From: Azoarcus_F sp036734105 | Lineage (GTDB): Bacteria; Pseudomonadota; Gammaproteobacteria; Burkholderiales; Rhodocyclaceae | Direction of reading: 5' to 3' | Length of the DNA stretch: 64,000 nt | NCBI GenBank assembly: GCA_036734105.1 | Contig: DAIMZH010000007.1 | Coordinates: forward strand, 32,373 to 96,372 | Shown here: positions 16,098 to 25,558 of the stretch, piece after piece | Position numbering within the stretch: the stretch's first letter is position 1 | Layout: every line of letters starts with the position of its first letter | Translations under genes and position numbers: made by a program | The notes under the pieces: generated by a model | The model's input: only the letters and a program-made list of their open reading frames with translations | Databases searched by the model: none | What the model was told of the DNA's origin: nothing

Positions 16098-16571
16098 GTG
16101 AATTTGAACGCAACCCTGATAGCCCAGATCGTTGTGTTCTTCATCCTCGGCTGGTTCACGATGAAATTCGTGTGGCCTCCGATCATGAAGGCACTCGATG
16201 AGCGCGCGGCGAAAATCGCCGACGGGCTGGCGGCTGCGGACAAGGCAAAGGCCGATCTCGTTCTTGCAGAGAGAAAGGCCGTCGATGAAATGCGCAAAGC
16301 TCGTGAATCAGCGGGCGATGTGCGCGCAACTGCCGAAAAGCAGTCTGCCAAGTTCCTCGAAGATGCCCGGGCCGAAGCCAACCGCATTATCGCGCAGGCG
16401 CGCGAAGCTGCTGAACATGAAGCAGCCGCTGCCGCCCAGCGTGCCAAGGCCGAACTTCGTGACCAGGTTGCTCAGCTAGCCATTGCTGGTGCTGAACAAA
16501 TCCTGCGTCGTGAAATTGACGCCAAGGTGCATGCTGAACTGCTTGCCAATCTGAAACAGGAAATGAAATAA
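16098..16571 (+). CDS. atpF: F1Fo ATP synthase subunit b
   Basis: 157 residues from a GTG at 16098 (MNLNATLIAQIVVFFILGWF). One N-terminal membrane helix, then a long charged coiled coil rich in Ala, Glu, Lys and Arg (ERAAKIADGLAAADKAKADL). It is the peripheral stalk that binds subunit delta. The GTG is used because no ATG lies near the conserved N-terminus. Confidence 0.96.
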   Translation: MNLNATLIAQIVVFFILGWFTMKFVWPPIMKALDERAAKIADGLAAADKAKADLVLAERKAVDEMRKARESAGDVRATAEKQSAKFLEDARAEANRIIAQAREAAEHEAAAAAQRAKAELRDQVAQLAIAGAEQILRREIDAKVHAELLANLKQEMK

Positions 16572-16574
16572 CTC

Positions 16575-17111
16575 ATGGCCGAGAACGTCACCATCGCGCG
16601 CCCCTACGCCGATGCCGCTTTTGAGCTGGCTAAAGGGGCAGATGCGCTGGGGCCTTGGTCGGAAGCGCTCGAAAGGCTGGCTTTCATCGTAGCTGATCCA
16701 GATATGCGCCCCTGCATCGGCGACCCAAATCTGACGGAAGACCGCTTGTATGGTCTTGTTGTCGAGGTCGCTGGTGATGGGCTCAATCAAGAGCAGAAAA
16801 ACTTTGTCCGCCTACTCGTCGAGAACGAACGCCTGACGGTGCTTCCCGAGATCCGTGACCTGTTCGTTAGTAAAAAGAACGAACACGAAGGTGTGAAGGA
16901 GGTTGATGTAACCTCCGCATTCCAGATGGACGACGCAACTTTGGCTAGCCTGAAAAGCGAACTGGAAACACGCTTCAAAGGAAAGCTGAACATCACGGTC
17001 CGCATCGACCCCGAACTCATTGGTGGGGTACGTATTGCGGTCGGAGACGAAGTCATCGACACCTCGGTCCGCGGCAAGCTCGCGAACATGGCCGCTGCGC
17101 TTAAGAACTAG
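16575..17111 (+). CDS. atpH: F1Fo ATP synthase subunit delta
   Basis: 178 residues, the usual AtpH length. N-terminal helical domain (TIARPYADAAFELAKGADAL) and the C-terminal signature LIGGVRIAVGDEVIDTSVRG. It joins the peripheral stalk to the top of F1. It begins 3 bases after atpF. Confidence 0.97.
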   Translation: MAENVTIARPYADAAFELAKGADALGPWSEALERLAFIVADPDMRPCIGDPNLTEDRLYGLVVEVAGDGLNQEQKNFVRLLVENERLTVLPEIRDLFVSKKNEHEGVKEVDVTSAFQMDDATLASLKSELETRFKGKLNITVRIDPELIGGVRIAVGDEVIDTSVRGKLANMAAALKN

Positions 17112-17123
17112 GAGCATACATAA

Positions 17124-18662
17124 ATGCAACTCAACCCCTCTGAAATCAGTGATCTGATTAAGAGCCGAATCCAGAACCTGCAGCTTGCTGCAGCGTCCCG
17201 GAACGAAGGCACAGTGGTGTCGGTGACCGACGGTATCTGCCGTGTGCACGGTCTGGCTGGCGTCATGCAGGGCGAAATGCTTGAATTCGAGGGTGATACC
17301 TTCGGTCTGGCACTGAACCTGGAGCGTGACTCTGTTGGTGCAGTGGTACTCGGCGCGTACGAGCACATCACTGAAGGTTCAATCGTCAAGGCTACCGGCC
17401 GCATTCTTGAAGTGCCGGTGGGTCCTGAGCTGCTCGGTCGCGTCGTCGACGCCCTGGGACAGCCGATCGACGGCAAAGGCCCGATCAACGCCAAACTCAC
17501 TGACAAAATCGAAAAAGTCGCGCCTGGTGTTATTGCGCGTCAATCCGTTTCTGAGCCGGTTCAAACCGGTCTCAAGTCTGTCGATGCCATGGTGCCTATT
17601 GGTCGTGGTCAGCGCGAGCTGATCATCGGTGACCGTCAGACAGGTAAGACCGCCGTAGCCGTCGATGCGATCATCAACCAGAAAGGCCAGAACATGTTCT
17701 GCGTCTACGTTGCCATCGGTCAAAAAGCTTCGACCGTCAACAACGTGGTTCGCAAGCTTGAAGAGCATGGCGCTCTGGAGTACACCATTGTCGTGGCCGC
17801 GACTGCATCCGAGTCGGCAGCCATGCAATACCTCTCTGCATACTCAGGTTGCACGATGGGCGAGTACTTCCGTGATCGTGGTCAGGATGCACTCATCGTC
17901 TATGACGACTTGACCAAGCAGGCTTGGGCATATCGTCAGGTTTCGTTGTTGCTGCGTCGCCCGCCGGGTCGTGAAGCCTACCCCGGTGACGTTTTCTATC
18001 TCCACTCCCGCTTGCTTGAGCGTGCGGCGCGTGTGAATGCTGATTACGTCGAAAAAGTGACCAACGGCGAAGTCAAGGGCAAGACGGGTTCATTGACCGC
18101 ATTGCCGGTTATCGAAACCCAGGCTGGTGACGTTTCCGCTTTCGTTCCGACCAACGTCATCTCCATTACTGACGGTCAGATCTTCCTGGAAACCGACTTG
18201 TTCAACGCAGGTATCCGTCCCGCGATCAACGCCGGTATTTCGGTGTCCCGCGTAGGTGGTGCAGCTCAGACCAAGGTCATCAAGAAGCTGTCAGGCGGTA
18301 TTCGTACTGACCTCGCACAGTATCGTGAGCTGGCTGCATTCGCACAGTTTGCCTCGGATCTTGACGACGCAACCCGCAAGCAGCTTGAGCGTGGTCGCCG
18401 TGTGACCGAACTGATGAAGCAGTCGCAGTATGCTCCGATGTCCATCGCCGAGATGGCTGTCGTGTTGTATGCGGTAAACAACGGCTACTTCGATAAGGTC
18501 GATGTTGACCGTGTTCTGAAGTTCGAACACGACATGTTGGGTCATGTGAAGGCCAAGTACGGCTCGCTGATCACACAGATTATGGACAAGCGCGAACTCG
18601 ATGCCGACAGCGAAAAGCAACTCGTTGCTGCGCTCGAGGAGTTCAGGAATAGCTGGTCCTGA
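17124..18662 (+). CDS. atpA: F1Fo ATP synthase subunit alpha
   Basis: 512 residues. P-loop GDRQTGKT at about residue 169, and the block VYDDLTKQAWAYRQVSLLLR followed by RRPPGREAYPGDVFYLHSRL, all diagnostic of alpha. It forms the non-catalytic nucleotide sites of the F1 hexamer. It lies between atpH and atpG, as in all proteobacterial operons. Confidence 0.98.
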   Translation: MQLNPSEISDLIKSRIQNLQLAAASRNEGTVVSVTDGICRVHGLAGVMQGEMLEFEGDTFGLALNLERDSVGAVVLGAYEHITEGSIVKATGRILEVPVGPELLGRVVDALGQPIDGKGPINAKLTDKIEKVAPGVIARQSVSEPVQTGLKSVDAMVPIGRGQRELIIGDRQTGKTAVAVDAIINQKGQNMFCVYVAIGQKASTVNNVVRKLEEHGALEYTIVVAATASESAAMQYLSAYSGCTMGEYFRDRGQDALIVYDDLTKQAWAYRQVSLLLRRPPGREAYPGDVFYLHSRLLERAARVNADYVEKVTNGEVKGKTGSLTALPVIETQAGDVSAFVPTNVISITDGQIFLETDLFNAGIRPAINAGISVSRVGGAAQTKVIKKLSGGIRTDLAQYRELAAFAQFASDLDDATRKQLERGRRVTELMKQSQYAPMSIAEMAVVLYAVNNGYFDKVDVDRVLKFEHDMLGHVKAKYGSLITQIMDKRELDADSEKQLVAALEEFRNSWS

Positions 18663-18683
18663 GCCTGCTGACGGAGACGGAAT

Positions 18684-19550
18684 ATGGCAAGCGGTAAGGA
18701 AATCCGAACCAAGATCAAGAGCGTTCAAAACACGCGCAAGATCACCAAGGCCATGGAAATGGTGGCCGCATCCAAAATGCGCAAGGCGCAGGAAAGGATG
18801 CGGTCTGCCCGTCCCTATGCCGAGAAGATCCGCCGCCTCGCCGCGAATCTCTCACAGGCCAATGTCACTGATTACAAGCATCCGTTCCTCGTTCGCTCGG
18901 GTGAAAACAAGCGCGTGGGTCTGATTCTCGTGACGACCGACAAAGGCCTTTGCGGTGGTCTCAATACCAACATCCTCAGGATATCTCTGAGTGCAATGAA
19001 GGAATGGGACACGGCTGGTGCAAGCACGCAGGCGTGCTGCATTGGCAACAAAGGTCTTGGTTTCATGCAGCGCATGGGTGCGAAGGTGGTGTCGCAAGTT
19101 ACACAACTCGGTGACACGCCGCATCTTGAGTCCCTGATTGGGCCAGTCAAGATCATGCTTGATGCTTACCAGAATGGCGAGCTCGACTCGGTTCACATCG
19201 CTTATACCCGCTTCATCAATACAATGAAGCAGGAGCCAGTGTTGGAGCAGTTGCTTCCGCTTACTGGTGAGCGTCTCGGTACGCCCGATAACTCGTGGGA
19301 TTATCTCTACGAGCCGGACCCGCAGATTGTGATCGACGAGTTGTTGCTGCGTTACATCGAGGCACTGGTGTATCAGGCAGTGGCAGAAAACATGGCATCC
19401 GAGCAGAGCGCGCGTATGGTGGCGATGAAGGCTGCTTCGGACAACGCGAAAAACGTGATCGGTGAATTGCAACTGGTCTATAACAAGACCCGTCAAGCTG
19501 CAATTACCAAGGAACTGTCCGAGATTGTCGGCGGCGCCGCTGCGGTCTAA
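18684..19550 (+). CDS. atpG: F1Fo ATP synthase subunit gamma
   Basis: 288 residues. The N-terminal rotor helix is GKEIRTKIKSVQNTRKITKA followed by MEMVAASKM, and the C-terminal helix is YNKTRQAAITKELSEIVGGA; these two form the central shaft. GLCGGLNTN is the conserved core motif. The length is standard. Confidence 0.98.
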   Translation: MASGKEIRTKIKSVQNTRKITKAMEMVAASKMRKAQERMRSARPYAEKIRRLAANLSQANVTDYKHPFLVRSGENKRVGLILVTTDKGLCGGLNTNILRISLSAMKEWDTAGASTQACCIGNKGLGFMQRMGAKVVSQVTQLGDTPHLESLIGPVKIMLDAYQNGELDSVHIAYTRFINTMKQEPVLEQLLPLTGERLGTPDNSWDYLYEPDPQIVIDELLLRYIEALVYQAVAENMASEQSARMVAMKAASDNAKNVIGELQLVYNKTRQAAITKELSEIVGGAAAV

Positions 19551-19575
19551 CGAATATTGATTTAAGGAAACGACG

Positions 19576-20973
19576 ATGACTACTGGTACGATCGTTCAGT
19601 GTGTCGGCGCGGTGGTGGACATTCAGTTCCCCCGTGAGGCGATGCCGCTAGTGTATTACGCGCTGAAACTCGAGGATTCGGACAGCTCATTTGCTGAACC
19701 CGGCCTGACTTTCGAAGTTCAGCAGCAAATCGGTGATGGCGTGGTACGTACCATCGCCCTGGGTTCCACGGACGGGTTGCGTCGTGGCATGCAGGTGTCG
19801 AGCACAGGTGCTCCCATCTCTGTGCCCGTTGGTCATGGCACGCTCGGGCGCATCATGGACGTGCTGGGACGCCCGATCGACGAGGCAGGCGCAATCGAGA
19901 CGGACGAACTTCGTCCTATACACAACGCTGCTCCCAAGTTCGACGAGCTGTCGCCTTCGGTTGAGTTGCTTGAAACCGGCATCAAGGTTATTGACCTGAT
20001 CTGCCCGTTCGCCAAGGGCGGCAAGGTGGGTCTGTTCGGTGGCGCCGGTGTGGGCAAGACCGTCAACATGATGGAACTCATCAACAACATCGCCAAGCAG
20101 CACTCGGGTCTGTCGGTGTTTGCCGGTGTGGGTGAGCGTACTCGTGAGGGTAATGACTTCTACCACGAGATGAAGGACTCCAACGTTCTTGACAAAGTCG
20201 CGATGGTGTTCGGTCAGATGAACGAGCCTCCGGGCAACCGTCTGCGCGTTGCGCTGACTGGTCTGACCATGGCAGAGCGCTTCCGTGACGAAGGTCGTGA
20301 CATTCTGTTCTTCGTGGATAACATTTACCGCTACACCCTGGCCGGTACCGAAGTGTCCGCGCTGCTGGGTCGTATGCCTTCCGCAGTGGGTTATCAGCCG
20401 ACACTGGCCGAAGAAATGGGCCGTCTGCAAGAGCGGATTACCTCTACCAAGGTTGGCTCGATTACCTCTATTCAGGCTGTGTATGTGCCTGCGGATGACT
20501 TGACCGATCCGTCACCCGCCACCACCTTCCTGCACCTCGACTCTACAGTTGTGTTGTCGCGTGACATCGCCGCGCTGGGTATCTACCCCGCAGTTGATCC
20601 GCTCGACTCAACCAGCCGCCAGCTTGATCCGCTGGTCGTTGGCGAAGAGCACTACAACGTTGCGCGTGCGGTTCAGCAGACCCTCCAGAAGTACAAGGAA
20701 TTGCGTGACATCATCGCGATTCTGGGTATGGATGAACTGTCTCCTGAAGATAAGGTTGCGGTTGCTCGCGCTCGTAAGATTCAGCGCTTTTTGTCTCAGC
20801 CTTTCCACGTGGCAGAAGTGTTCACGGGTTCGCCGGGCAAGTATGTGTCGCTGAAGGACACCATTACCGGCTTCAAGATGATTGTTGAAGGCGAATGTGA
20901 CCACTTGCCAGAGCAGGCCTTCTACATGGTTGGTGGCATCGACGAAGCTATCGAAAAAGCCAAGAAACTGTAA
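19576..20973 (+). CDS. atpD: F1Fo ATP synthase subunit beta
   Basis: 465 residues. Catalytic P-loop GGAGVGKT at 155-162, the catalytic Glu in GVGERTREGNDFYHEM, Walker B ILFFVDNIYRYTLAGTEVSA and the DELSEED-like loop as DELSPED. One note: the usual bacterial motif is VDNIYRFTLAG; here Tyr replaces Phe. Otherwise conventional and expected to be active. Confidence 0.98.
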   Translation: MTTGTIVQCVGAVVDIQFPREAMPLVYYALKLEDSDSSFAEPGLTFEVQQQIGDGVVRTIALGSTDGLRRGMQVSSTGAPISVPVGHGTLGRIMDVLGRPIDEAGAIETDELRPIHNAAPKFDELSPSVELLETGIKVIDLICPFAKGGKVGLFGGAGVGKTVNMMELINNIAKQHSGLSVFAGVGERTREGNDFYHEMKDSNVLDKVAMVFGQMNEPPGNRLRVALTGLTMAERFRDEGRDILFFVDNIYRYTLAGTEVSALLGRMPSAVGYQPTLAEEMGRLQERITSTKVGSITSIQAVYVPADDLTDPSPATTFLHLDSTVVLSRDIAALGIYPAVDPLDSTSRQLDPLVVGEEHYNVARAVQQTLQKYKELRDIIAILGMDELSPEDKVAVARARKIQRFLSQPFHVAEVFTGSPGKYVSLKDTITGFKMIVEGECDHLPEQAFYMVGGIDEAIEKAKKL

Positions 20974-21033
20974 GGCTGATCGGCCTGCGAGCGGAAGATT
21001 CCGCAAGCGGGCCGAATACAAGAGGACACCATT

Positions 21034-21459
21034 ATGGCAATGACGGTTCACGTAGACGTAGTCAGCGCTGAGGAGCAGATATTCTCAGGTCTTGCTGAGT
21101 TCGTGGCGTTGCCCGGTGAAAGCGGTGAACTGGGTATTCTGCCCGGGCACATGCCGCTGATGACCCGGATCAAACCCGGTGCTGTACGGCTCAAGCTGCC
21201 TAACCAGAAGGAAGAGGAACTGATCTTCGTGGCTGGTGGGGTTCTAGAGGTTCAGCCAGGTCTGGTGACGGTGCTGGCCGATACCGCAATTCGCGGTAGC
21301 GACCTGGATGAAGCGAAGGCATTGGAAGCCAAGCAGAAGGCTGAAGAGGCGCTTAAGAGCCAAGCAGCGAAGGTCGACTACGCCAAAGCGCAGGCTGAAC
21401 TGATGGAAGCGATCGCGCAGATTGCGGCCATTCAGAAAATCAAGAAACGCGGACACTGA
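21034..21459 (+). CDS. atpC: F1Fo ATP synthase subunit epsilon
   Basis: 141 residues: N-terminal beta-sandwich (VDVVSAEEQIFSGLAEFVAL and GELGILPGHMPLMTRIKPG) and a C-terminal helical hairpin rich in Ala/Lys/Glu that can inhibit the enzyme. Last gene of the operon, followed by a strong terminator. Confidence 0.97.
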   Translation: MAMTVHVDVVSAEEQIFSGLAEFVALPGESGELGILPGHMPLMTRIKPGAVRLKLPNQKEEELIFVAGGVLEVQPGLVTVLADTAIRGSDLDEAKALEAKQKAEEALKSQAAKVDYAKAQAELMEAIAQIAAIQKIKKRGH

Positions 21460-21480
21460 TCCGAATCAGTTTTCAATTTT

Positions 21481-21508
21481 AAAACGACCCGTGAGGGTCG
21501 TTTTTTTT
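21481..21508 (+). terminator. intrinsic terminator of the atp operon
   Basis: AAAACGACCC, loop GTGA, GGGTCGTTTT, continuing as eight T in all. Perfect 10-base stem, tetraloop and T-run, 22 bases after the atpC stop. Confidence 0.95.
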
Positions 21509-21664
21509 ATCCGGGTATACCCTTGTCCTAATAGCAGTTTGTTCGGATTTTATCTCCGGTTTCAAACGTCCATAATGACCACACAAGATGTGGCAAGTGC
21601 ACCTTGCGTATCCGCCAAACACGGAACGACAGACTTGCTCGGTAGGGACAATGGAGGAGATGAA

Positions 21665-22033
21665 ATGAGACCTGACAATAATGTATCGACCTGGCTGGAG
21701 CTGGCTGTTGCACCGGTCTGGGCTCTTGACAAGGCAAGGGTTTGGGCGCACCCGGTGACCGAGTGCAAGGATGAGACGCCTTGGTATGCGCTAACGGTCA
21801 ATGGTCGCTTGCTTTACGCAACTGGCGGCAAGCTGACACTGTTGCGGGGCCGTGATGCGGTAGATCGCTTTTTGTTCCTGATCGGCTTGCATGAAGCGCA
21901 GTACAGTGAACCGATTCGCCTCGACAAGGACGTGGACGACAGTACCTATTGTCTTGGGATAGAACGTGACCAAAACCGTCCGACCTTTGGTGAGTTGACC
22001 ATCGACCAATGTGTCATGGTCAGCGTTGATTAG
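21665..22033 (+). CDS. hypothetical protein
   Basis: 122 residues, soluble, no signal peptide or membrane helix. An AGGAG lies 9 bases before the ATG at 21665 (MRPDNNVSTWLELAVAPVWA). Acidic; two Cys only. The frame is open further upstream to an ATG at about 21572, but the Shine-Dalgarno favours 21665. It is separated from atpC by the terminator, so it must have its own promoter. I do not recognise the family. Confidence 0.6.
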   Translation: MRPDNNVSTWLELAVAPVWALDKARVWAHPVTECKDETPWYALTVNGRLLYATGGKLTLLRGRDAVDRFLFLIGLHEAQYSEPIRLDKDVDDSTYCLGIERDQNRPTFGELTIDQCVMVSVD

Positions 22034-22087
22034 ACTGCATGGCTTGTGGTCTGTCCGCTTGTGAGAGAGTACCGCTTGTATTGAGCT

Positions 22088-22142
22088 AGTCCGAGATCTG
22101 CTTTGCTGACGTCCTGAATCCACTGCGCTCGGACTTTCTTTC
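22088..22142 (+). terminator. weak terminator candidate after the hypothetical gene
   Basis: AGTCCGAG (22088-22095) pairs with CTCGGACT (22128-22135), followed by TTCTTTC. The loop is 32 bases long, which weakens the case. Confidence 0.3.
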
Positions 22143-22202
22143 ATGCTTGCAGATGGCTGTCACCGAAAACGCGATGTCAAGTGCCGAGTTGGGCTTCCTA
22201 AA

Positions 22203-22236
22203 CGAAAACAGGCAGTGTGCTCACCGCACACTGCCT
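22203..22236 (-). terminator. intrinsic terminator of the phasin-like gene
   Basis: AGGCAGTGTGC (22210-22220) and GCACACTGCCT (22226-22236) form a perfect 11-base stem with a 5-base loop. Read on the minus strand the stem is followed by GTTTTCGTTT, a T-rich tail, 21 bases after the gene's stop. Confidence 0.85.
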
Positions 22237-22256
22237 GTTGCTTCTGTGCTTATTGT

Positions 22257-22793
22257 TCAGATATCGACGGTTTCCGCTTTCCGGGTGTTTCGCGTATTGC
22301 GGCGGCGTGCGGGTTGATCTGCCTTGTCGGTGTCTTCCATGGCCGGGATGGTTGACGTTGGTATGAGTGCCTTCATCAGCGAGGCAAAACCCAGGTCTGA
22401 ATCGAACTCAGTGACCTTTAGGGGGTATTGCTGCTGAAGCATCTGCAGCGTTGTCTGGGAAGAAGTGGCCCAGTAGTCGCAGAGCCGAGTGAACATGTCA
22501 CGCTGATGTAGTTGAAGTTGCTCGAACTCATCGTCGAGTTTGGCAAAGTTGGTTTTCAGAGCGGGTCTGAGGCGCTCGGACTGCCACTCTATCCATTCTT
22601 CAGTGCTTTGCAACTTCATCACTTCGGGCAACATGTCGAGCTGTTCCTTTGTCGCCTGCACAACAAATGTTTGTTGACTGGCAAAGAATTCGGCGTAGCG
22701 ACGGCTGTTCTCGGTGGCGAGATCAAGAAGCGACTCAATCAGCGAGTTGGCAAGCTGAATTGGGTCTTCCAGGTTGTGTTGATTGGATTGCAT
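22257..22793 (-). CDS. phasin-like protein
   Basis: 178 residues, almost entirely helical, no signal peptide. The segment QLANSLIESLLDLATENSRR, then FFASQQTFVVQATKEQLDML and a long amphipathic helix resemble phasins that coat polyhydroxyalkanoate granules, and the tail is basic and low-complexity (PARRRNTRNTRKAE), as in granule-associated proteins that also bind DNA. The identity is moderate: the canonical phasin motif is not clearly present, and no pha genes are in the window. Monocistronic, with its own terminator. Confidence 0.55.
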   Translation of the reverse strand: MQSNQHNLEDPIQLANSLIESLLDLATENSRRYAEFFASQQTFVVQATKEQLDMLPEVMKLQSTEEWIEWQSERLRPALKTNFAKLDDEFEQLQLHQRDMFTRLCDYWATSSQTTLQMLQQQYPLKVTEFDSDLGFASLMKALIPTSTIPAMEDTDKADQPARRRNTRNTRKAETVDI

Positions 22794-23078
22794 GGTTTCC
22801 TCCGGTTGAGCTGTTTGGGTGTCTCCGGGGCTCTTGCGGCCCCTTGTGACAACCCGCCCTCCTGATACACGGTGATAAGACTGGCTTCTTGCGCTCGGAT
22901 GAACGATTTAAACCAAGCTTTCCGATTTGAGCATTTTGCTAGACCCAAGGGGTCGAGGAAATACATGGCATCCCGGGCCAGAGTACGGGAAAACCCGGGC
23001 TCCCGTTGGTTGCTGGGTCTGGAACGACCAGGCGTTAATTATTTGAAGGTTTGCCGGCGTGAAAAGTGTCGCAGTCTG

Positions 23079-23696
23079 TCAGTTGCCTCTGTACCAAGTG
23101 ACGTTTCGCACGAGGTCCGCGAGGCTGCCTGCTTCCATCTTTTCCATGATTCTGGCTCGGTGCTGTTCAACGGTTTTCATGTTGATTCCGAGATCGTCTG
23201 CTATCTGCTTGTTCAGGCGGCCTGCGAGCATGAGATTGAGCACTTCGACTTCTCTCTTTGTCAGCGTGTTCAGACGCGCTTCTATGCATGCTTTGCGCAT
23301 TTCGGACTCACGTCGTCTTTGGTCCGAAATGATCAACTCCTCTATTCGGTCGAGAAGCTCCTGTTCGTTAAAAGGCTTTTGCATGAAGTCGCAGGCGCCA
23401 TTGCGCATGGCCTTGGCGACCATTGGTACGTCGCCGTGGCCGGAAACAAAGATGACCGGTACTTTTATGTTAAGGGCGATGAGCTTTTCTTGTGCCGCAA
23501 TGCCACTCAAACCTGGCATCCTCACGTCAAGAATAATGCAATTGGCAGCATGAAGAGTCGCTTGGTCGGCAAGCAACTCTAGAGCGTTTGGGTAAGCCAG
23601 AACTCGATGTCCGACTGAGGCGATCAGCATTTCGATGGAGATACGCACAGCCTCGTCATCGTCCACAACACAGATAAGCGCAGTGTGTTTGTTCAT
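23079..23696 (-). CDS. FixJ/NarL-type response regulator
   Basis: 205 residues from the ATG at 23696 (MNKHTALICVVDDDEAVRIS). Receiver domain with phospho-acceptor Asp in CIILDVRMPGLSG, the switch Ser in VIFVSGHGD and Lys in FMQKPF. C-terminal LuxR-type helix-turn-helix (LTKREVEVLNLMLAGRLNKQ, then MKTVEQHRARIMEKM). Its start overlaps the stop of the kinase gene by 4 bases, so they form a two-component pair. The FixJ/TodT layout fits. Targets are unknown. Confidence 0.9.
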   Translation of the reverse strand: MNKHTALICVVDDDEAVRISIEMLIASVGHRVLAYPNALELLADQATLHAANCIILDVRMPGLSGIAAQEKLIALNIKVPVIFVSGHGDVPMVAKAMRNGACDFMQKPFNEQELLDRIEELIISDQRRRESEMRKACIEARLNTLTKREVEVLNLMLAGRLNKQIADDLGINMKTVEQHRARIMEKMEAGSLADLVRNVTWYRGN

Positions 23697-25552
23697 GAGT
23701 TTTTGCAGGTAGTGAATGGTAGGTCGAAAATCAATACGGTTCCGTTTTCTGGTCCGCATTCGGTGTTGCATTCGATGTACAACTGGCCGCCGTGGGCTTC
23801 GACGATGGAGCGGCATATCGAGAGACCAAGACCCAGGCCATCAGGTTTGGAGGTTCTGAAGAGTTCAAAGGCCTGAGTGCGCTGGTCGGGACTGAAACCC
23901 GTGCCGTTGTCGCCTACCCTGATCTCGGCACTTTGTGCGTTGAGCCTTCGGGTGGAAATCGTAAGTGTTCTTTCCACTGCATTGTCCCGCATGGCATCGA
24001 GAGCGTTCTTGATGAGGTTGACCATGACTTGTTCTATTTGAACCCGGTCCGCACTGACTGATGGCAACTCGAGGTCGAAGTCTGTGCGCACCTGAATGCC
24101 AAGCTCGCGAATCTCGAATTCGGTCATTTCCAATACCCGTAAAACGAGCGTTTTTATGTCCAGATTTGAGAGTTTTGGCACGCCTTTTCTAACAAAGCCG
24201 CGCACACGATGAACGATCTCTCCTGCACGTCGCGCCTGGTCACGGATCATTTCAAGTGGTTTGCGTAGCGGTGCGGCCTGGGTTTCTGGCAAGGTAGTCA
24301 GACCTTGCAGGCAAAGCGTGCTGAAGTTGTTGAGTGCTGTGAGTGGCTGGTTAAGCTCATGAGCTAGCACTGAGGCCATTTCTCCCAGCAGGATAAGGCG
24401 ACCGGCATGAGCAAGTTCGTTTTGTTGTCGGCGGCTAATTTCGGCACGGAGCTTGATGTCATGTATGTCACGGAAGGTGCCTATCATGCGTGCCGGCTTT
24501 CCGCTGTCATCTCGCGACATGACCTTGCCGCGTGCTGCGTTCCAGCGAAAGTTGCCGCCTGCGTCCACCAATCGGAACTCAGTCGAAAACAGTGGGGTAT
24601 GACCGCGCAGGCAGGCATCAAGAGCATTTCGAACAGAGGTCCGGTCTTCGGGGTGAACCCGGCCCATCCATTTGGCGTCGTGTTCGCGCTGACGGCCTGG
24701 ACTTTCGATTTTGAGGTGTTGTCGGCTTGAGGTTTCGAGTTCTGCGCGCGAAATATCCCAGTCCCACACTTCGTCTTCTGCGCCCTCCAGTGCGAAGCGC
24801 CAACGTTCCTCGGCCGCACGAAGACGCTCAAGCGTTGTGTGGGCTTCGGTTACATCATTGACGATCATGATGGCGTGAGTGTGCTGGTTGAGTCGAAGGT
24901 AGGAGAGGGTTGCTTCGGCCAGGAATGTGGTGCCATCTGCGCGAAGGTGTTCGGTTGCACCTATGAAGGTGGGCCTGGCAAACAGCGGTTGATTGCTGCG
25001 CGAACGCTCCGAAGGTATCAACTCTGCGAGCGAGAGATTTGTCCAGGCGGTGTCACCATAGCCATAAAGTTCGGTAGCGCAGGGGTTGGCTTTTATGACA
25101 GTTCCGTTGCTGGCAAGCAGTACGATAGGGTAAGGGGCTGCCTCGAACACGGCGCGATATTGTAATTCGAGCGCACTGTCTCGTTGCCTTGTCTGCATTT
25201 GCTCGGTCAGTTCGCGTAGGGCCAGCACAGCCAATTGATGTCCGTCCGTGTCGGTGTAGCGCACGCGAATCTCAACCGGTATGTGTAGTCCGTCACTACG
25301 TCTGACGTAGCGCAATGGAACAAAACTGCGCCGATGCAGGAGGAAATCACCCGCGCGACTGATATCTGCGGCGATTTCAGTCAGGGATATACCCGCCATC
25401 TTGCCGTGACCGTAGCCGTAGAGCCCTTCAGCGGCCGCGTTTGCACGGATCACGACTAGGTTTGAAAGGCTCACCAGCATGACCGGGCCGATCAGCGCCT
25501 GAAAAATGTCGTCAAAAAGCGCCTGATTCAGCGCACACGGATGCGTGCCCAT
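23693..25552 (-). CDS. multi-PAS sensor histidine kinase (FixL-like, soluble)
   Basis: 619 residues, no membrane segment. Three PAS domains (about 10-120, 130-250, 255-375; the third has a PAC-type end, MIGTFRDIHDI), then a HisKA phospho-acceptor (His in SVLAHELNQPLTALNNFSTL, about residue 398) and an HATPase domain (N-box NLIKNALDAM, G boxes VGDNGTGFS and GLGLGLSI). The HELNQPL form is the FixL/DctB subgroup. The start is 6 bases after the CheB/CheR gene's stop, so the three genes are one operon. A haem-type PAS cannot be confirmed from motif reading. Confidence 0.88.
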   Translation of the reverse strand: MGTHPCALNQALFDDIFQALIGPVMLVSLSNLVVIRANAAAEGLYGYGHGKMAGISLTEIAADISRAGDFLLHRRSFVPLRYVRRSDGLHIPVEIRVRYTDTDGHQLAVLALRELTEQMQTRQRDSALELQYRAVFEAAPYPIVLLASNGTVIKANPCATELYGYGDTAWTNLSLAELIPSERSRSNQPLFARPTFIGATEHLRADGTTFLAEATLSYLRLNQHTHAIMIVNDVTEAHTTLERLRAAEERWRFALEGAEDEVWDWDISRAELETSSRQHLKIESPGRQREHDAKWMGRVHPEDRTSVRNALDACLRGHTPLFSTEFRLVDAGGNFRWNAARGKVMSRDDSGKPARMIGTFRDIHDIKLRAEISRRQQNELAHAGRLILLGEMASVLAHELNQPLTALNNFSTLCLQGLTTLPETQAAPLRKPLEMIRDQARRAGEIVHRVRGFVRKGVPKLSNLDIKTLVLRVLEMTEFEIRELGIQVRTDFDLELPSVSADRVQIEQVMVNLIKNALDAMRDNAVERTLTISTRRLNAQSAEIRVGDNGTGFSPDQRTQAFELFRTSKPDGLGLGLSICRSIVEAHGGQLYIECNTECGPENGTVLIFDLPFTTCKNS

Positions 25553-25558
25553 GCAGGA

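Noticed and set aside
22962..23010. CCCGGG-containing inverted repeat downstream of the response regulator
   Set aside because: Arms are short with a long loop and no T-run; not convincing as a terminator.
23693..25552. True FixL oxygen sensor
   Set aside because: Three PAS domains are present but a haem-binding PAS could not be established by reading, and no nif/fix or cbb3 genes are near.
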